From Parelaphostrongylus tenuis (taxonomy: Eukaryota; Nematoda; Chromadorea; Rhabditida; Metastrongylidae), in contig JAHQIW010000226.1 in NCBI GenBank assembly GCA_019055375.1, positions 62,501 to 126,500 of the forward strand: a stretch of DNA of 64,000 nt. Reading direction: 5' to 3'. Under the pieces are notes generated by a model. The model was not told the origin of the DNA, searched no databases, and saw nothing but the letters and a program-made list of their open reading frames with translations. Each line of letters begins with the position of its first letter. Within the stretch, counting starts at the first letter, position 1. Positions 48,301-61,559 of the stretch are shown piece after piece. The translations under genes were made by a program, and so were the position numbers.

Positions 48301-51300
48301 AGTACTTTCCACGTTGACATCTTCGAATGAAAGCCATCTAAGCGCCTCTTTTCTTCTATGCTAGTTCTTATCTGTTTAACGTTATGCAGCCTTTGCCCCA
48401 TAATTGTAAACGCCTAACCATATTTATAACAGATACTTAGGCATAGAATGCTTTGAGTAGGGCTTCACCCAAGCTTGATTGCCTCGATTCAGTGCACAAT
48501 TAAATATAAAAAACTAAATGGTTCACTTCTCCGAAAGTTCACTAATCGAAAGATGACCTATCCACTTCATTATGAAAACTGTGGTGTTCATTTTCGAATC
48601 ATTGGGCTTGCGAATTTGTGTGACCCTTATGTCCACATTTGTGTGTTCATTCGATAGTTAGTAGAAAACAGATCAATGCAGGAAGAGTAAGACCAGCAAA
48701 GTCTTCTTTACAATCAATGATTTTGGAAAATATCTTGAACGAGGTAATTGTGATAATTGATTGCTATTTCATTTATAAGCGATACAATGAGTCATAGTTG
48801 CTGTAGAGAATATTGGATCGAAGATACTGAAACAGACTGAACATAGACTGCATAACTCCCGAATACAGACAACAATTTCTTTGCGCGATGAAGCGCAGCA
48901 ACATAGCAACTGTTGATATGCATATTATTCGTGCTCGTAGTACGGTGGACAAATGTCTCTTCTGCAGTCCTGTTGTGTTCCCAATCTATCACTTTTTTTG
49001 ACTATCGAAAAATTATCACCTCTTGTTGGAAAACCACTAAGTCAGTAAGAGTATGAAAATATGTGCTGTAGAGAATGGGTCAACCGACACGGATCAAGTC
49101 ATCTCACTGATAAAATAATAGTCTAGCAGTTCTAGTTTCACTGAGTTCTAGAAACACTAGAATTGATTGGATGAAACGATCGTCTAGAAGATAGTATTAA
49201 TGTAAATACTTCTAAATGCTCTCGTGACGACTTTTGTGGTGTAAGTTGTTCGTTCTAATAAAAGCCTATTACGATATTATTTGAAGTTAAAATGAAACAT
49301 GCGTGATTGATTTCAACACATACGCTAATTGGTATTTGTAACAATTGTGGAACTGCTATGACAAGGTTGAAAAAGTTAGGAAATTCTAGTAGGACGTCGT
49401 AAAATTCCATGAGACAGCAATTCATCACTCACTAGCTACTTTTTTTTAAGAACAATCTTCAAATTTATGATCAAAATTGCGACCTGAGTTGAAAACAAAA
49501 CACACACTATTTGATATTATCCACGCCGGTAGGTCTAATATCATTTCAATCAATATTTGAAACTCCAATTGAAAAGAAAACTAAACAAACTGTTTCGTCT
49601 ACAATGTCATATTCTGAAAAAAATTTAGTATATCCTATGTTTTTCAGATTGCTTGATACAATCTTCGTCCTCCTTACCAAGCCGAATCTTCTTGAGTGAA
49701 GCTTTGCTTGATTTTCGGCGATGTTTTTTGGAACGTTGATAGAGAAGGAAAAAACTTCAGAAACCCCAAAGAATTTTTTGTATCATTTTAGATTGAAATC
49801 AAGCGCAAAAACTGCTGAGGTATAAGCAGGACTTGGAAACTGATGCTTTTGTCTTGCGAACTCCAACCACCACTATGCCTTCTTGGAACAGCACGCTTCT
49901 GCAAAATACCATGAAGGCACTCACTCTGTTTTTCTCTCAGCCATATTTTCAACTATTCGGTGGCTATAGTATCAAACGGCCATCAACGTAGAAAAAATCC
50001 TTTTTGAGTTATGCATCCTGAACACAAGAGAAGGTAAAACAGTGCAAGAGCCACTATTAATTTCTTTTAATATCCAGAACAGAACTTGTATTGCTAATGT
50101 GGAGAACATCGGCAATGATTAAGAATAAGAAGATAGCAGCAGAACTATCAGTACCGTATTGAGAAAAAAAAAACTCTGAGGCTCCTCCTATAAGGTGTAT
50201 CTTATGTTAGACGATAAATGTGACAGAATCTGATGTAGAAAGATTAAAGTAAAACAATGAGAACCAAGTTTGTGGGCTCGCTGCTTTTGGACTCGATTAC
50301 TGCCACATATCTCTTATATACCAAAGAAAGAATAATGCAGAATAAGAATTCTATAGTGAAGCGATTACCATGCGTCCGCGGAATGGATGGAACGCGCGTT
50401 CGACTCCCATATGGGGTTAAAAGCTATGTATATCATTCAGTATCCTTGGATGTATCTCGCACACTTTGAAAAACAGAAGACAATAGGAGTCAATATTATC
50501 GTCCGAAAGCTCGATTGTTGCAGGGCAATAAGCACAAGAAAGAATAATGTAAAACAAATGGGTTTAAAACAATCAGAACAGGCTCACCCCACTACGGATG
50601 ACACTAAGTGAATCATTTTCATATTGAGGCCATAACTGTTTTGACGTTGAAGAAGTGGTTGAAAGTGCTGAATTTGTAGCAGTAGAACTCTTGCGAAAGG
50701 TAGAGTCAAGAGTGCTCCTTATTACGTGGTAATCATACGAGTGAAGCGACTTCATGTACCGCGCATGTTTTTATTTTGTGACTTGTAACAAAGGTTCTTA
50801 ACCGTTTTTTACGTACTGAGCGATTTTTATCCATGTTAATATTCACTAGGTACAAAGCAGAAGATTGATTCCCGCTGAACCTCGACATGAAAAAGGAAGG
50901 CGATGCTACGAACTCCTTTCAAAAATTTGCGCGAGGTTCGTATATCGTCTTCAAAATCAATGGCTCGTCTCGGTAATCTAGCTTTCTCCAGTACCTGGAT
51001 AAACTATACATACCCAATCTAATTATTCTTCTAATTTCTCCTCTATCTAGTGACCTTTCAATGCAAAAAACGATTGTTATTGATCGACTGATGTTGATTC
51101 ATTTTGTGTCAATGCGAAAACTATTCAAAGGTCTACCTAATTGAAGAAAGGCATCTTTCAACCGTTTAAATGAGAAGGATCACCGGTATGTTGTCACATA
51201 TTATGATTAATGAGTGTTACTCAAAGTAGGAAATAAGTACGAGCTAAGATGCCATATCATTTATTATGCCCAGGCGCCCTCCTCTGCTATTTTTCTTTAG

Positions 51301-52369
51301 AGTTCTAAAGCATCCCTAAAGTCCTCAGTTTTGTCCTTGCCGGTATTTCTTTCTTTCCTGTTGCAAGGAGTAGATTTCAACTTCTATCTTGTTAATATTT
51401 CATGCGGGCGTATAGTGGTCACTCCTTTTCGCCTATGTATTCATTGCTGTAGCCCTCAAGAGATCTGGTAAATTGTGCCTAATCATGTGGTCTCCGTCTC
51501 AATCATTAGGGCATATTGCACAATCCTGTGCTTACAACTATGAGCAATGTCAATGTTCTTCCATTAACTTTTGGATATCGCCACTCCTGTGGTGCTCGAA
51601 TTGATAGAATTTCGCGAGACGTCGCAAATGCTCTTACACTTTGCGCATTAGGGCATTGGTGCTGTTCTTCTGTCCTAGAATCTATTTTAAACGTCGCCTA
51701 CACGAACCAATCTCCGTCTTACACTTTTTTTTGCTTTACTCAACGAGCTGTACTGCAATTTTGTTAATCATGTGGTGACTTTAACGCACTCTATGAAATC
51801 TTTATTAGTGATTCTCAGACACATCACTGTTGAGCGCGATCATCACACTCAACGACCCCCATAGCATTAGAAATCTTCCATGATACATCAATATATCCTG
51901 AATTCCCTCCAAATGCTCACTTAAAAGTGAGTAAATGCCATAAACAACCATCGTTATTCTAAAAATGGTAAACTTCTAGTCTCATAAAACTGAGGAGAAT
52001 TTGTTATGAAAACGCGGGATTTTACTGGCAAAAATTCTCCAAACTCTAGCGCATGAACTTGCCAAACCTGCTACATACGACTTAAGTATATGAAGATGGT
52101 CCTATACTGTGAAAAACAAGTGTCTGCATCGGATTTACTTCTTTCTGGTACGAGATCGATAACCTTTGATCTATTATATATCACTTGATTAATTAATTAA
52201 GAAGTTCAGTGACGAGTGAGTGCGACGTGATTTTTACTGAAATTACGCAACGAATTAACTGCAGATCACCTACACGGCAAATTGCATGTTAGATTACAGC
52301 AAGTATTAGTATGAATAGTAATGATAATGGTAGAAATATCAATGAAAACAATAATAATAATATTAGATC
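45360..52369. other. Seven-kilobase AT-rich desert
   Basis: No gene, transposon or strong repeat recognised on either strand. Short frames of 60-85 codons occur at the rate expected by chance. Confidence 0.5.
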
Positions 52370-52735
52370 CTTTGTTTCGAGTTTTCTTGAGACCACGCTC
52401 AAATTTCAATTTGCCTGATATCTATTTTTGAGCCATGCATGTGGTCTGTTATGGGCACTTATACTGTGCAATAAGGCACATTAAGATTTGAGCATAGTCC
52501 CAAGAAACCAAAAAAACGTAGGGTATGATATTTCGCGCTTACCAGCCAAGAGCAATCAATCGAGTGCACAATATTGCCCGTTCGGTGATTTTATCACTTA
52601 TTGGCGCGTGTAAAAGGTTCGCTGTCGACTCCTCTCTGTAAGGAATAGATTGCCGAAGAACTGACTGAACGAAGGACATTGTGCAACTGACGAGGCAGTA
52701 AAGTTAAAACACGTGCATTGCACTATATAAATATT
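52370..52735. mobile_element. F1 foldback element, diverged
   Basis: gtttcgagttttcttgagac, ttttgagccatgcatgtggt, then gcccgttcggtgattttatc, gtcgactcctctctgtaagg and ttgtgcaactgacgaggcag preserve the F1 order over about 365 bases. Confidence 0.65.
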
Positions 52736-52789
52736 AATAACAAATTTGCACTATATAAATATATACTCCTGATAAGTTATAGCACTGGA

Positions 52790-53345
52790 GTAACAAAAAC
52801 GGAATTTGAAGTAGAAGTAATCAAAATTGCTCAGCAACACTGTTCAAAGTATCCACCATCAGCCTGGACACATTTCCACCAGTTCTCAGGAAAGAAATTG
52901 ATACAGCGCTCATAAAACTCGTGTTCCTTGGATTCAAAAACGCTGCCAGTCCTCGACGCTAATGATTGATGGGTCAGGGAGAGCGTCAGCGACCGCAAGA
53001 GGTTGCAGTCAGACTGCCAAGTCAGAATTGTGCGACGGATGATCCAACAACTTCTAACTCAGTCCGGTCAGCTTCCTCTTTGTCAATTTGGCGACACACA
53101 GTACTGCGTTGTTTTGAAGCGGTTTCGTGCTGACGTTCGGATCCAGCTGTTACTTCAAGTCCGTGTTGCCGGCGCAAGCCTCAATAAAGAACTAAAATGC
53201 TGTTCTCCTAAGCAGAAATTCTCAAGCCTTTGCACGGTGATGCTCTCGAAGGCGGTCTGTGCATCGCGTTCCAATTCGTACTGTTAACGCACAAAATTGC
53301 GATAAAAGCATCTTTGAGCAGCCATGATGCGGCAAGTATAGGAAA
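52790..53345 (-). mobile_element. Probable Tc1/mariner transposase C-terminal relic
   Basis: On the - strand near 52935-52860 a frame reads KEHEFYERCINFFPENW followed by a VQADGGYF-like stretch, typical of the C-terminus of Tc1/mariner transposases. The GC-richer DNA to 53345 is probably more of the same ORF but too broken to read. Confidence 0.5.
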
Positions 53346-55337
53346 ATTTATTACCAAGAGAAAGCGCAGAAAATTTTGCACATAGTTGTATGTTTATTGA
53401 ACTGTTCCCTGGGAGAAGACGGAAATGTGTTTAGGTTGATGGCTCATAGTTTGAGTTGTATTGTTGAGCGACTTTAATTACTTGTGTTTGATAGATTTGG
53501 TGTTCATTCCTCTAGTGTGAAAACTCACGAGAATACCCAATATCAGAGGCCCATTTAATTAACTGTATAATCTGTCACCATATATACGTTACCACCTGTC
53601 ACCACCAACTTGCACGATTGAGAAAAACCAAATTATGCATTTTTAAATAACTCTGTTAACGAATCTGGTGTTTATTGCCCTACTTCCAAAATTTATAACA
53701 GGATTTAATATCAATAACAATATCAATAATGATGATGATATTTTAGGCACTTTATTTATTCGTCTTCCATCTTTTTTTTTCACTGTGCAGATCCCAGTAC
53801 TTCTAGCATTCAATTTGTTATCTCGTCTTCTTCCTCTTGAACGTCGTAGGATACTGGTTGAGCGAGTCTCCTTGGTAGCTCGAAAATAGCCTGGCCGTGG
53901 CGTTTCATGAGGTGTTGCTGTTGACTGCCGGAAAGGGTTCGGGGGTGGAGCTTGGCTTCACGCCGTCACGACGAGCATCAGAACCACTCGCCCACGGCGC
54001 TCCCGATATTGATAGTAGTAATAATAGTATCATTAATAATGCACTCAATAGTAGTAACAATATTAGCTTTCAAAAACAATGACTTTCGGCCATATAAGCG
54101 ATTACCGAGAACAAAATTAATTAGTGTATGCAATGCAGTTAGGTTAAGAAATGATAACAGAAAAGCATGCAAAAATCATCACATTTGTATTCAGCAATAC
54201 GCGAAATACATCAAGAAAATCGCCAAGTATTCTTCAAGACTCGTTTTTCAACTCGAACTTTGGTCAGTTCTTCTTGGCCCTCTCATTAGTGACCTTTTCT
54301 TCAAATCATTTCATGATCCTACACTGCGCATAGTACAGATATCAGTATTGATTTCAGTCACTTTATTGCCTCGCATTAGTCATCCACGAAAGCTTTTTGG
54401 ATAACCATGTTTACTCGGCTGGTGATTGCTATGTACTTTATGACTGCTATCGAACACTGATCGCAGAGGAATGTTTATGCAATTTTGGAATAGTTGCCTT
54501 ATAGTGCTTCATGTATTTAGTGAAGGTACTCGCATGCCGTTGTGAATATCCAGACCTCGAACGGGTACGAAGCTTGATATAAAGCGTTTCCTGTACCTTC
54601 ATTGTTTAGATATATTCGAAACTGTCACTTCACCTTTATCATGACTGAAGTTCTGGATATCCATAGAACAATACTTTACAAATTCACTTCTGTTGTCGCT
54701 GCGACATTTTCATAGTGCGAAGATTTGCCTGATCTACATCTAGTTGGTCTTTTGGGTAGTCATGGCTTTTTTGCCCATGGCTACAATTTAACATATTCAG
54801 CGGCACCTCGTTTTCATTATTTCAGTTTGCTATGAAAATCAGATAATGAGCTTATTCTTAAACTGCGAACGCATTTTGTAATCTATTAGCAGAATCGTAT
54901 TGTGCAATGAGGAATTTCTTTATCTATTCCGACTCTCTATTTCCTTCTTGGTGTCTATATAAGTTTCAAAAGTTACCTCATAGTGTATGACTTCGAGGCT
55001 TTTCAGCCTAATAATTCAGCAGAAATTTAAATATGATTGTTGGAACAAGAGGCGATTTGGAATTATGTCACACTGCACTTTGGACGTTTGATGAATTGAA
55101 TCAACTCAAATAAGTAAGTCTCCAATTCAGTATATGTCGTAATTGACAACTCGTGATCTAAAATCAAAGGAGGAATTTTTTTGTTATATTGAAGCTAAGG
55201 GGTCTCACCGAGCGCATCTCGAAGGAAACCACTGGCACTCGTTACAGCTCCGTCGTGATTTCACTCAAATATATGTTTATCTGTATTTATTTGATCATTC
55301 ATTAAGTTGTAAAAAAATCTGCTCGGCTAGCATTTAG
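53346..55337. other. Region upstream of the unidentified 3' gene
   Basis: Contains AAT/ATG-rich patches (53690-53740, 54005-54065), a GC-rich island at 53890-54000 and a 150-codon frame (53952-54404) of low credibility. A short frame at 55033-55118 (MIVGTRGDLELCHTALW) ends in TAA immediately before a gtaagt. Confidence 0.35.
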
Positions 55338-58300
55338 GCGCCTTTGCCTAACTCGTCCCCGCGTTGGTTTCAGTCGACTGCCTACAGCAATTCGCTGTCG
55401 TATCGAATTGAGTCGGATAGGTTGAACAACGCACCGAAAGAAGTATCGTTAACTGTCGGCGTCCTTTTGTATAGAAATGATGTTGATCCATTGCCATCCA
55501 ATTTGATTTGTTTTCGTAATGGTAATGCACTCTGCAACGGACGGTATTACTTGGCTAACACACAACGAAGCAAAATTTTTTGAAATAACTCAAATAGAAA
55601 CTTTGTGTAAGCTTTCAAATGTGAATGAGTACTATTCATATCAAGATCAGATAAAAGTTCGTTTTAGGAAATTTTACCCTATTACATGACATCAATAAAT
55701 TAACATTAGGCCTCTATAGTTGCCTATTCAGGAACTAATTTTGATCCATTTTTTAATTCATAAATAAAAGCGAGAATATGTAAAACATCCGGTTAACGAC
55801 TCGTTGCGTTCTACTTCTTTAGAGCCGAAGTTTCGAGTTTATCCCTTATAGCGATCTAACTGCTTCTGGTTACATCGGGTCGAGCATCAAAGTCAGTGAG
55901 ACAATTATTATATTCTCGAATTAAGCTCAATTGAGAGTCAGTTCACAAAAGTAGGGAATTGAATTGCCATCTCAGCAAATTTTCGTCCATGTAAGGAAAG
56001 GACTACGGGTTGGTCTTGATTACAAAATAAACAGCGCATTATTGATGTTTGTGCATTTGCACTTCGATGATGAAAAGGAACCGTTCTAATACCAAATAGT
56101 TGCGACGCCTTTGAACTTGTAAAACTTCGCAAAATTCTTTGTAGAGTTATTTAAATGGAATAAGACACACTAACAGCTATAAATATATCACTTAGTAAGG
56201 CCAGTGGGTTTTCATTTTGACGAAACAGCGTAAAAGAAATAAATAGCGCCATTTTTGTTTCATTTCCAAAACACTCGCTTTGTTTTTTTTATTCCCTTCC
56301 TCAGTACGCTCATTAGCATTCTTCTGTTTTCTGTAACTATTCGAAGAGTAGCGCATAATCGTTCATAAGATTACTTGCTAGTATTATTAATAACAAGATG
56401 AAAATGTTATAAAATTTTATAAAGCATTTTATATGCAGTAGAGATTTTCTGGGATTATGCCAAGCCAGTGCACAGTCGACAAAGAAGTCACTATAAATTT
56501 GTAAAGTGCAAATTATTTAGAACCGTAGGACATTTCTAATAGTCCTTATAAGTTGGAAAGTTCCCTTTGATTTGAGTTAGTCAAGAATAGAATGCGATCA
56601 GAAACTGGAACTTCTCAATTCAAATCAATGATCACATGCGCGGATTTACAATCGGAAAAGATTGAAAACCAATATCACTCATTACTCATATGTTGACTTT
56701 TCCAGCAAACATTTTGTCAGCAGAAATCTTAGTGAATTCTTTTTCATTGAAGGGAAAGTGAGTGCTCTATGATTTGCGGGGCGATCTCTCACGCTCAAGG
56801 AAATAACTAAATGATTCGATGTTTACGTAAAAGATTCCAAAACTTTGTTACACACGTCTCAAACTTGAATGACTTTTGTGTAGGCCAACAGAAGAAAGAA
56901 ATTATGGACAGATTACCTCAAGAATTTGGTGAACTCCCTACTCTCTTTACGGATGCAGGCGTTCTTGTTGCCAATGTAATCTGTCTACCAATTTTTCTGT
57001 TTTTACATACAGATTCTCAATTTAATTTGCGCAAAAACGCATATTTGTTTAATTAAGCAGATTTAAATCTAACCTAGGTTCGTTGAAAAGTCCTGATTTT
57101 GTTAATGTAGTTTTGTCACGATGTTTCGAAAGTTTACCACGGAATTATTGAAATGTCACCAACATTGATGTCTGTCAATGTTTGCATTGAAAAATTATGT
57201 TAGCATGAACAGACTTTCATTCATGTAGTATACAAACAAAACCGCTATCGGTTCTCAGGCGTTATATCGCAGCTTAATGTGAACTTCATCAACTGGACAA
57301 AAATCTTAATATTCGACTATATTTCAAGATCTCTCCTATAATTAATACATCCTAACAGCTTATTTTGAGCCTTTCATAAGGTCTATTGGCACTTATACAC
57401 GTGTTTCAGCCTTACGGCCTCGTCAGTTGCACAGTACCTTTCGTCTGAGCTAATCCCTTTCTTGGGAGAACCCCCAACAGACCTCATAAAGGCTCGAAAT
57501 ATGTTGTCATGATATATTGATTTTCAGCGAGGTTTCAAACAGTCGAATGTGAAAGCTTAAACCAAATCACTAGCCCTGAGCAATTTCCTGTCAATGCAAT
57601 GTTCGGTGGTCCTGGCACTGGACATGCAGGAATATGCAACCTCTGCCATGGGTGAAGTAAACTTTTAGTTATCACGCGGCAGTTGTAACATGCTCGTCGA
57701 AGATTCCTTTATGTAAGAGAGGTTCTTTCCTGAAAGGGATCGGCTCAGACGAAAGGCACTGTGCAACTGACGAGGCTGTATGGGCGAAGCACGTCTATTG
57801 CCCTGTATAAGTACCATGACAGATCTCAAAAAGGACTAAAATATGCTGTCAGGATGAGCAAAAATCATTAGCATCCACAGAATTTCACATATAAAATATA
57901 AGTTGCCCTAATCTGTCAAGAAAAAATTCTAATCCGATAGAGCTTGCAGACTATAGTTTTCTTTTTTTTCGCTGAGGCTTCTATGCTTAACATAAAACAC
58001 ATAAAACTTCTATGCTTAACATGGAATCAAATAAGCGAGAGTCCGTCAAAAGAACATAAGTGGTAACATTTTTAGAATAGTCATTAATGTTCATAAGAGA
58101 TGGGTTAGGATTACTGATAACTTGAATCTCACTTTCTTCTCTTCAGAAACTTGAGATCTAAATTAGCTCAAGACTTTCAAAAAAAAAAGAACACTAACTA
58201 TTAAGCAGGTACAATAAATGCTTGCAAAGAGTCTTTATTAAAGAGTTAGAAACTTTTTAATCTATCACCTACTTAAGGACTCTAGTTATCAAGAATAATC

Positions 58301-61300
58301 AGCAACATGAAAAAGGTGGCATTGGACGGTAGGTGTTTATAATGTCATTGCTTGTTGTATTTCAATTAATGAATGTGAGTCACCTCTAACGCATTCCAAT
58401 CATGGCTCAAGATCATCAGTTCCCATTACTTACACTTTTTTATATCAGTAGTTATAGCAATATAGTAAGTATTAACAGGTAGTACTACATGAAATAAAAT
58501 GAACTGATGTAAAAATAACAGTGCTCTTATCATCGAAAAGACATGTGAAAAGAGTTCCACGCTATTATAAGTGAACATGTATCGCTGTAAATTCTTCAGA
58601 GGTGGGTAACACTCCGCCCATCAATGCTGATCAGTTGTTTCGTTCCATGCCTTCCATACGGAGCGATGCATTTCGCGTGCTACATCGAAAAAACTATCAA
58701 TCCGACGTTGATGTCATCCGGTGGTTATTTGTTGAATTTTTCCTAATCTCAATTGCTATAGAGTATTTGAATCTTCTTCAAAATATTCTCAATAGTTTTA
58801 TTGTTTGATAATCACTTGCTTTATTTGATAATTCTAGAGAATGCATCATAGCTCAAGCGGAGAACATATTTAACATCGATCTTTGATCCTTCATATATGC
58901 ATATATGCCTTCCAATAACTCGGTTTTTTTTCGTCGCCTATCGATTACTTATTTCATGACTGTTAAGGTCCAGAGTGATAATAATTGTCAATAATGAAGG
59001 ATAAAAAACAGAGCCCTTAGCGTTGATTAATCCCTGAGAGATGGGTCATGCATTCATCTTCAAGTTATAGAATCGTGTAAGGTGATTGAATGCGTTTCTG
59101 ACGTTTACAATCACTCGCAGTGGCCTACCAATGTATGAAGTTCGTGCTGTTCTCAATTCTCTCAGACAAGTTTGATCCAAATTTACAGATTCTGAAAGGA
59201 TGGAAAGCCTGGTCAGCCATGAGCACGAGATTGAACGATCGACCTTGCGTGCGACGCAGACACCTGTAACCACTGCGGAACATAAATTTTTATTGATAAT
59301 AACAGAAAATAAAATTTCCTTACATTGTGGTGTCAAAAAAAGAAGAAGTCAGAGCTCAAGGACACTTCTACTTTAGCGCGTTCAGCTAAATATTGCTTAT
59401 AACATCATATCATTGCAAGCATTGTGGAATAAACATGTACTCCATCACGAATCTGCGGCCTTACTAAATAATTAATAGTACACTAATCGTAAAATTTAAT
59501 ATAACTATTGTAGTTGTTGGCATTTACTGTTATTATCGTTTCTTCAATTCTACAGTATATTTCTTCGGCGACGATTCCCTAATAATATAGGGACGATCAG
59601 TAGAACAGCCTATGATACTGCTGAGGCTTGCGAGAAAGCCGAAACGTGCGTTAACCACCAAACATACCACATCAGACCTGTGAAAAGCTTGAAACATTCC
59701 ATCAAACTATGTATTAAGCTTTTCAAGAAAGGTCTCAAAAATTGGTTGAAAGAAATTCTTAATCTATTCATAAATTTCGTCGCTGTCACCTCTTTTATCA
59801 GTTTTGCTCGATCTCTCAGCCTCACGGTCAATTCTTAATGATACATCACTTAGCGAATGAAGGCTGCGCAAATGTGAAAGTTTTGTATTGTTTCCTTATT
59901 CTAGTGAGGTGTGTCCAATTTTTTTAAATGTTAGATGTTGTGCACATCAGTCTTGTAATCAAAGTGTTCATAGTATCAGAGATTTCTATTCCTTCTTCGA
60001 TATCTTTTCAAGCCAAAATCAATGCACTATTGTCACATACTAGAGAGAGCGAGTAACTGAGCTTGTTTTGAGTCAATTCTACAACTAATTTACAAAAATT
60101 TTTTTGAGGCTATTTCAACGTGTTATGTTGGTATAATCATATCTATGAACACATTTTTGCATACAACTATTATTCGGACGATAGTAAAGGATATAGAATA
60201 AGAGGGTCGGCATTGATCACCCCATGGGGATGCGTCATGCATTCAATTCTATTCGTAAAGGTGATGACATGCACATTTTGCCTATACAGTGACTTATAAT
60301 GGTCTATTAATGCACCAAGTGAGTGATTTCTGTTTACTCAGACGAGCCTGGCGGGCATCTTTTGAACCGAAGAGATGAAAACCTTGGTAAGCTCTGAGTG
60401 CTTGATCGAATCGCTTAATCGACTTTTTCCGTGAGTGTTGCTGAACGTCTAATAACTACGTTACACGTGTTTGACCGATTCGTAGTATCAGTGTGATACG
60501 TCATATTCAACAGCTTTGTGCACTTTTTTTTTGCCAAAACACGTTGTTCGGTCGTTCCATATTTTCAGCCATATTTTGTCTAATACTTCTCTTTTTCAAT
60601 AAATGTCGTTCATTCGTTCATTTTCTTTTGATCTTAAAATAACCTCTAAGACAGGTCCACTATCGTCTCCTCTATAATTCTTTGGATCAAGTCTATATTG
60701 CTTACATTGTTATAATTGTTAATGTTGTTAATGTGATTGTAGAATGGTAAGAGTGATAGACAGTAGTATAAGCAGCGGACGCCGTGGTTCACCAAGTGAG
60801 GTGTTCTCGCAAGACATCAACGATGCGCATCAAAAAAGTCGGAGATCTTCAGGGTGAGTAATTAACAGATGAATTAGTAGATTAGTGCTCTCAAAATTTT
60901 TTACACTTCTGCAAACTTTTACGAATACTCTATAAACATGGACTAGTCTAAGATGAGCGCAACTGTTCAGAAAAATTCGCACTCAGTAAGCATGAGTTAG
61001 ATCTGATGTCCGTATTATATTCTTTTGGTAATAGTTTCCTCACACCCTTCTTCCTTGTTCAGACAAGTTGTACTGTATAAACCTCGTGTTTGGCTGGATA
61101 ACAAAGCCAGGAATATCTTTGCAGTTTCTTTAGATATTTTGAATTTTTTTATATTTTCCGTGCTTTCTCAGAAATGGAGAAGGCGAAATCAAGAAGAGAA
61201 TTCTATGTGTTTTTCTGGAAAGTGCTGCTTAGTTTCTACAATGCGTGGATTGCTCTTAAATTTTTCCTTATCTTATTCACTTCTCTTTTCACGATTGTTT

Positions 61301-61436
61301 TGTTGCTTTGATCGAATAAAGAGCCTGTAAATACTTAACTTAGTGTGCGAAGTGAATTGATTTTCGCAGAAACGGGAGCAGATTGGCCAGCGTTCTGACA
61401 CCAGCTAATTTTCCTTTCATTTGTTTATTACCATGA
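55338..61436 (+). CDS. Unidentified multi-exon gene, 3' exons
   Basis: Five coding-like exons share a continuous frame across splice phases: 55338-55521 (phase 0 to 1), 56884-56975 (1 to 0), 58602-58720 (0 to 2), 60743-60853 (2 to 2), 61370-61436 (ending CLLP, TGA). Together they give about 190 residues. Segments include KEVSLTVGVLLYRNDVDPL, KEIMDRLPQEFGELPTLFTD, SIRSDAFRVLHRKNYQSD and a Ser/Arg-rich tail (ISSGRRGSPSEV, SRRSSG). No membrane helix or signal peptide is seen. The first exon starts in phase 0 after a tttag acceptor, so earlier exons must exist but I could not place them. The basic Ser-rich tail looks like a phosphorylation-prone linker. I could not match it to a family. Real-gene status rests on phase agreement, base composition and charged, non-repetitive residues. 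Confidence 0.55.
57362..57870. mobile_element. F1 foldback arms flanking an exon-like ORF
   Basis: The left arm ttcagccttacggcctcgtc, gcacagtacctttcgtctga is mirrored by cagacgaaaggcactgtgca and acgaggctgtatgggcgaag on the right. An extra end (cctcataaaggctcgaaat) at 57482 suggests two nested copies. The 57528-57651 open stretch lies between the arms. Confidence 0.65.
57528..57651 (+). CDS. Possible alternative exon inside a foldback element
   Basis: An open stretch with a ttttcag acceptor and a gtgaag donor reads RFQTVECESLNQI, then AMFGGPGTGHAG and ICNLCHG. Its phases (1 in, 2 out) do not fit between exons 56884-56975 and 58602-58720. They would fit as a replacement for both, joining 55521 to 60743. 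It lies between arms of the GCCTTACGGCCTCG foldback family, so it may instead be transposon cargo or chance. Confidence 0.25.
59000..59285 (-). mobile_element. SINE copy, reverse orientation
   Basis: The tail complement (gagcccttagcgttgattaa) comes first, then gtaaggtgattgaatgcgtt, gacaagtttgatccaaattt and ttgcgtgcgacgcagacacc as the reversed tRNA-like head. It lies in the 58721-60742 intron of the unidentified gene. Confidence 0.65.
60195..60420 (-). mobile_element. Diverged SINE copy, reverse orientation
   Basis: gattgatcac-like tail, gatgcgtcatgcattcaatt, cagacgagcctggcgggcat and gatgaaaaccttggtaagct follow the reversed SINE order. Much diverged. It is in the same intron as the 59000 copy. 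Confidence 0.45.
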
Positions 61437-61559
61437 GATTTTTTGCCGTTTTTTGAATTTAGTCGGTAGATAATCTAACACGAATCAAAGTACAAGGCCT
61501 CGCACGAGAAATGCTGCCCTTTAGATCCAATAACGTGCAAAGTCTTTTTTGGACGAGTT

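Noticed and set aside
53952..54404. 150-codon ORF with a hydrophobic N-terminus
   Set aside because: No ATG context, splice sites or family features. It spans AAT/AAC-rich simple sequence, and the hydrophobic part comes from repeated att/gta codons.
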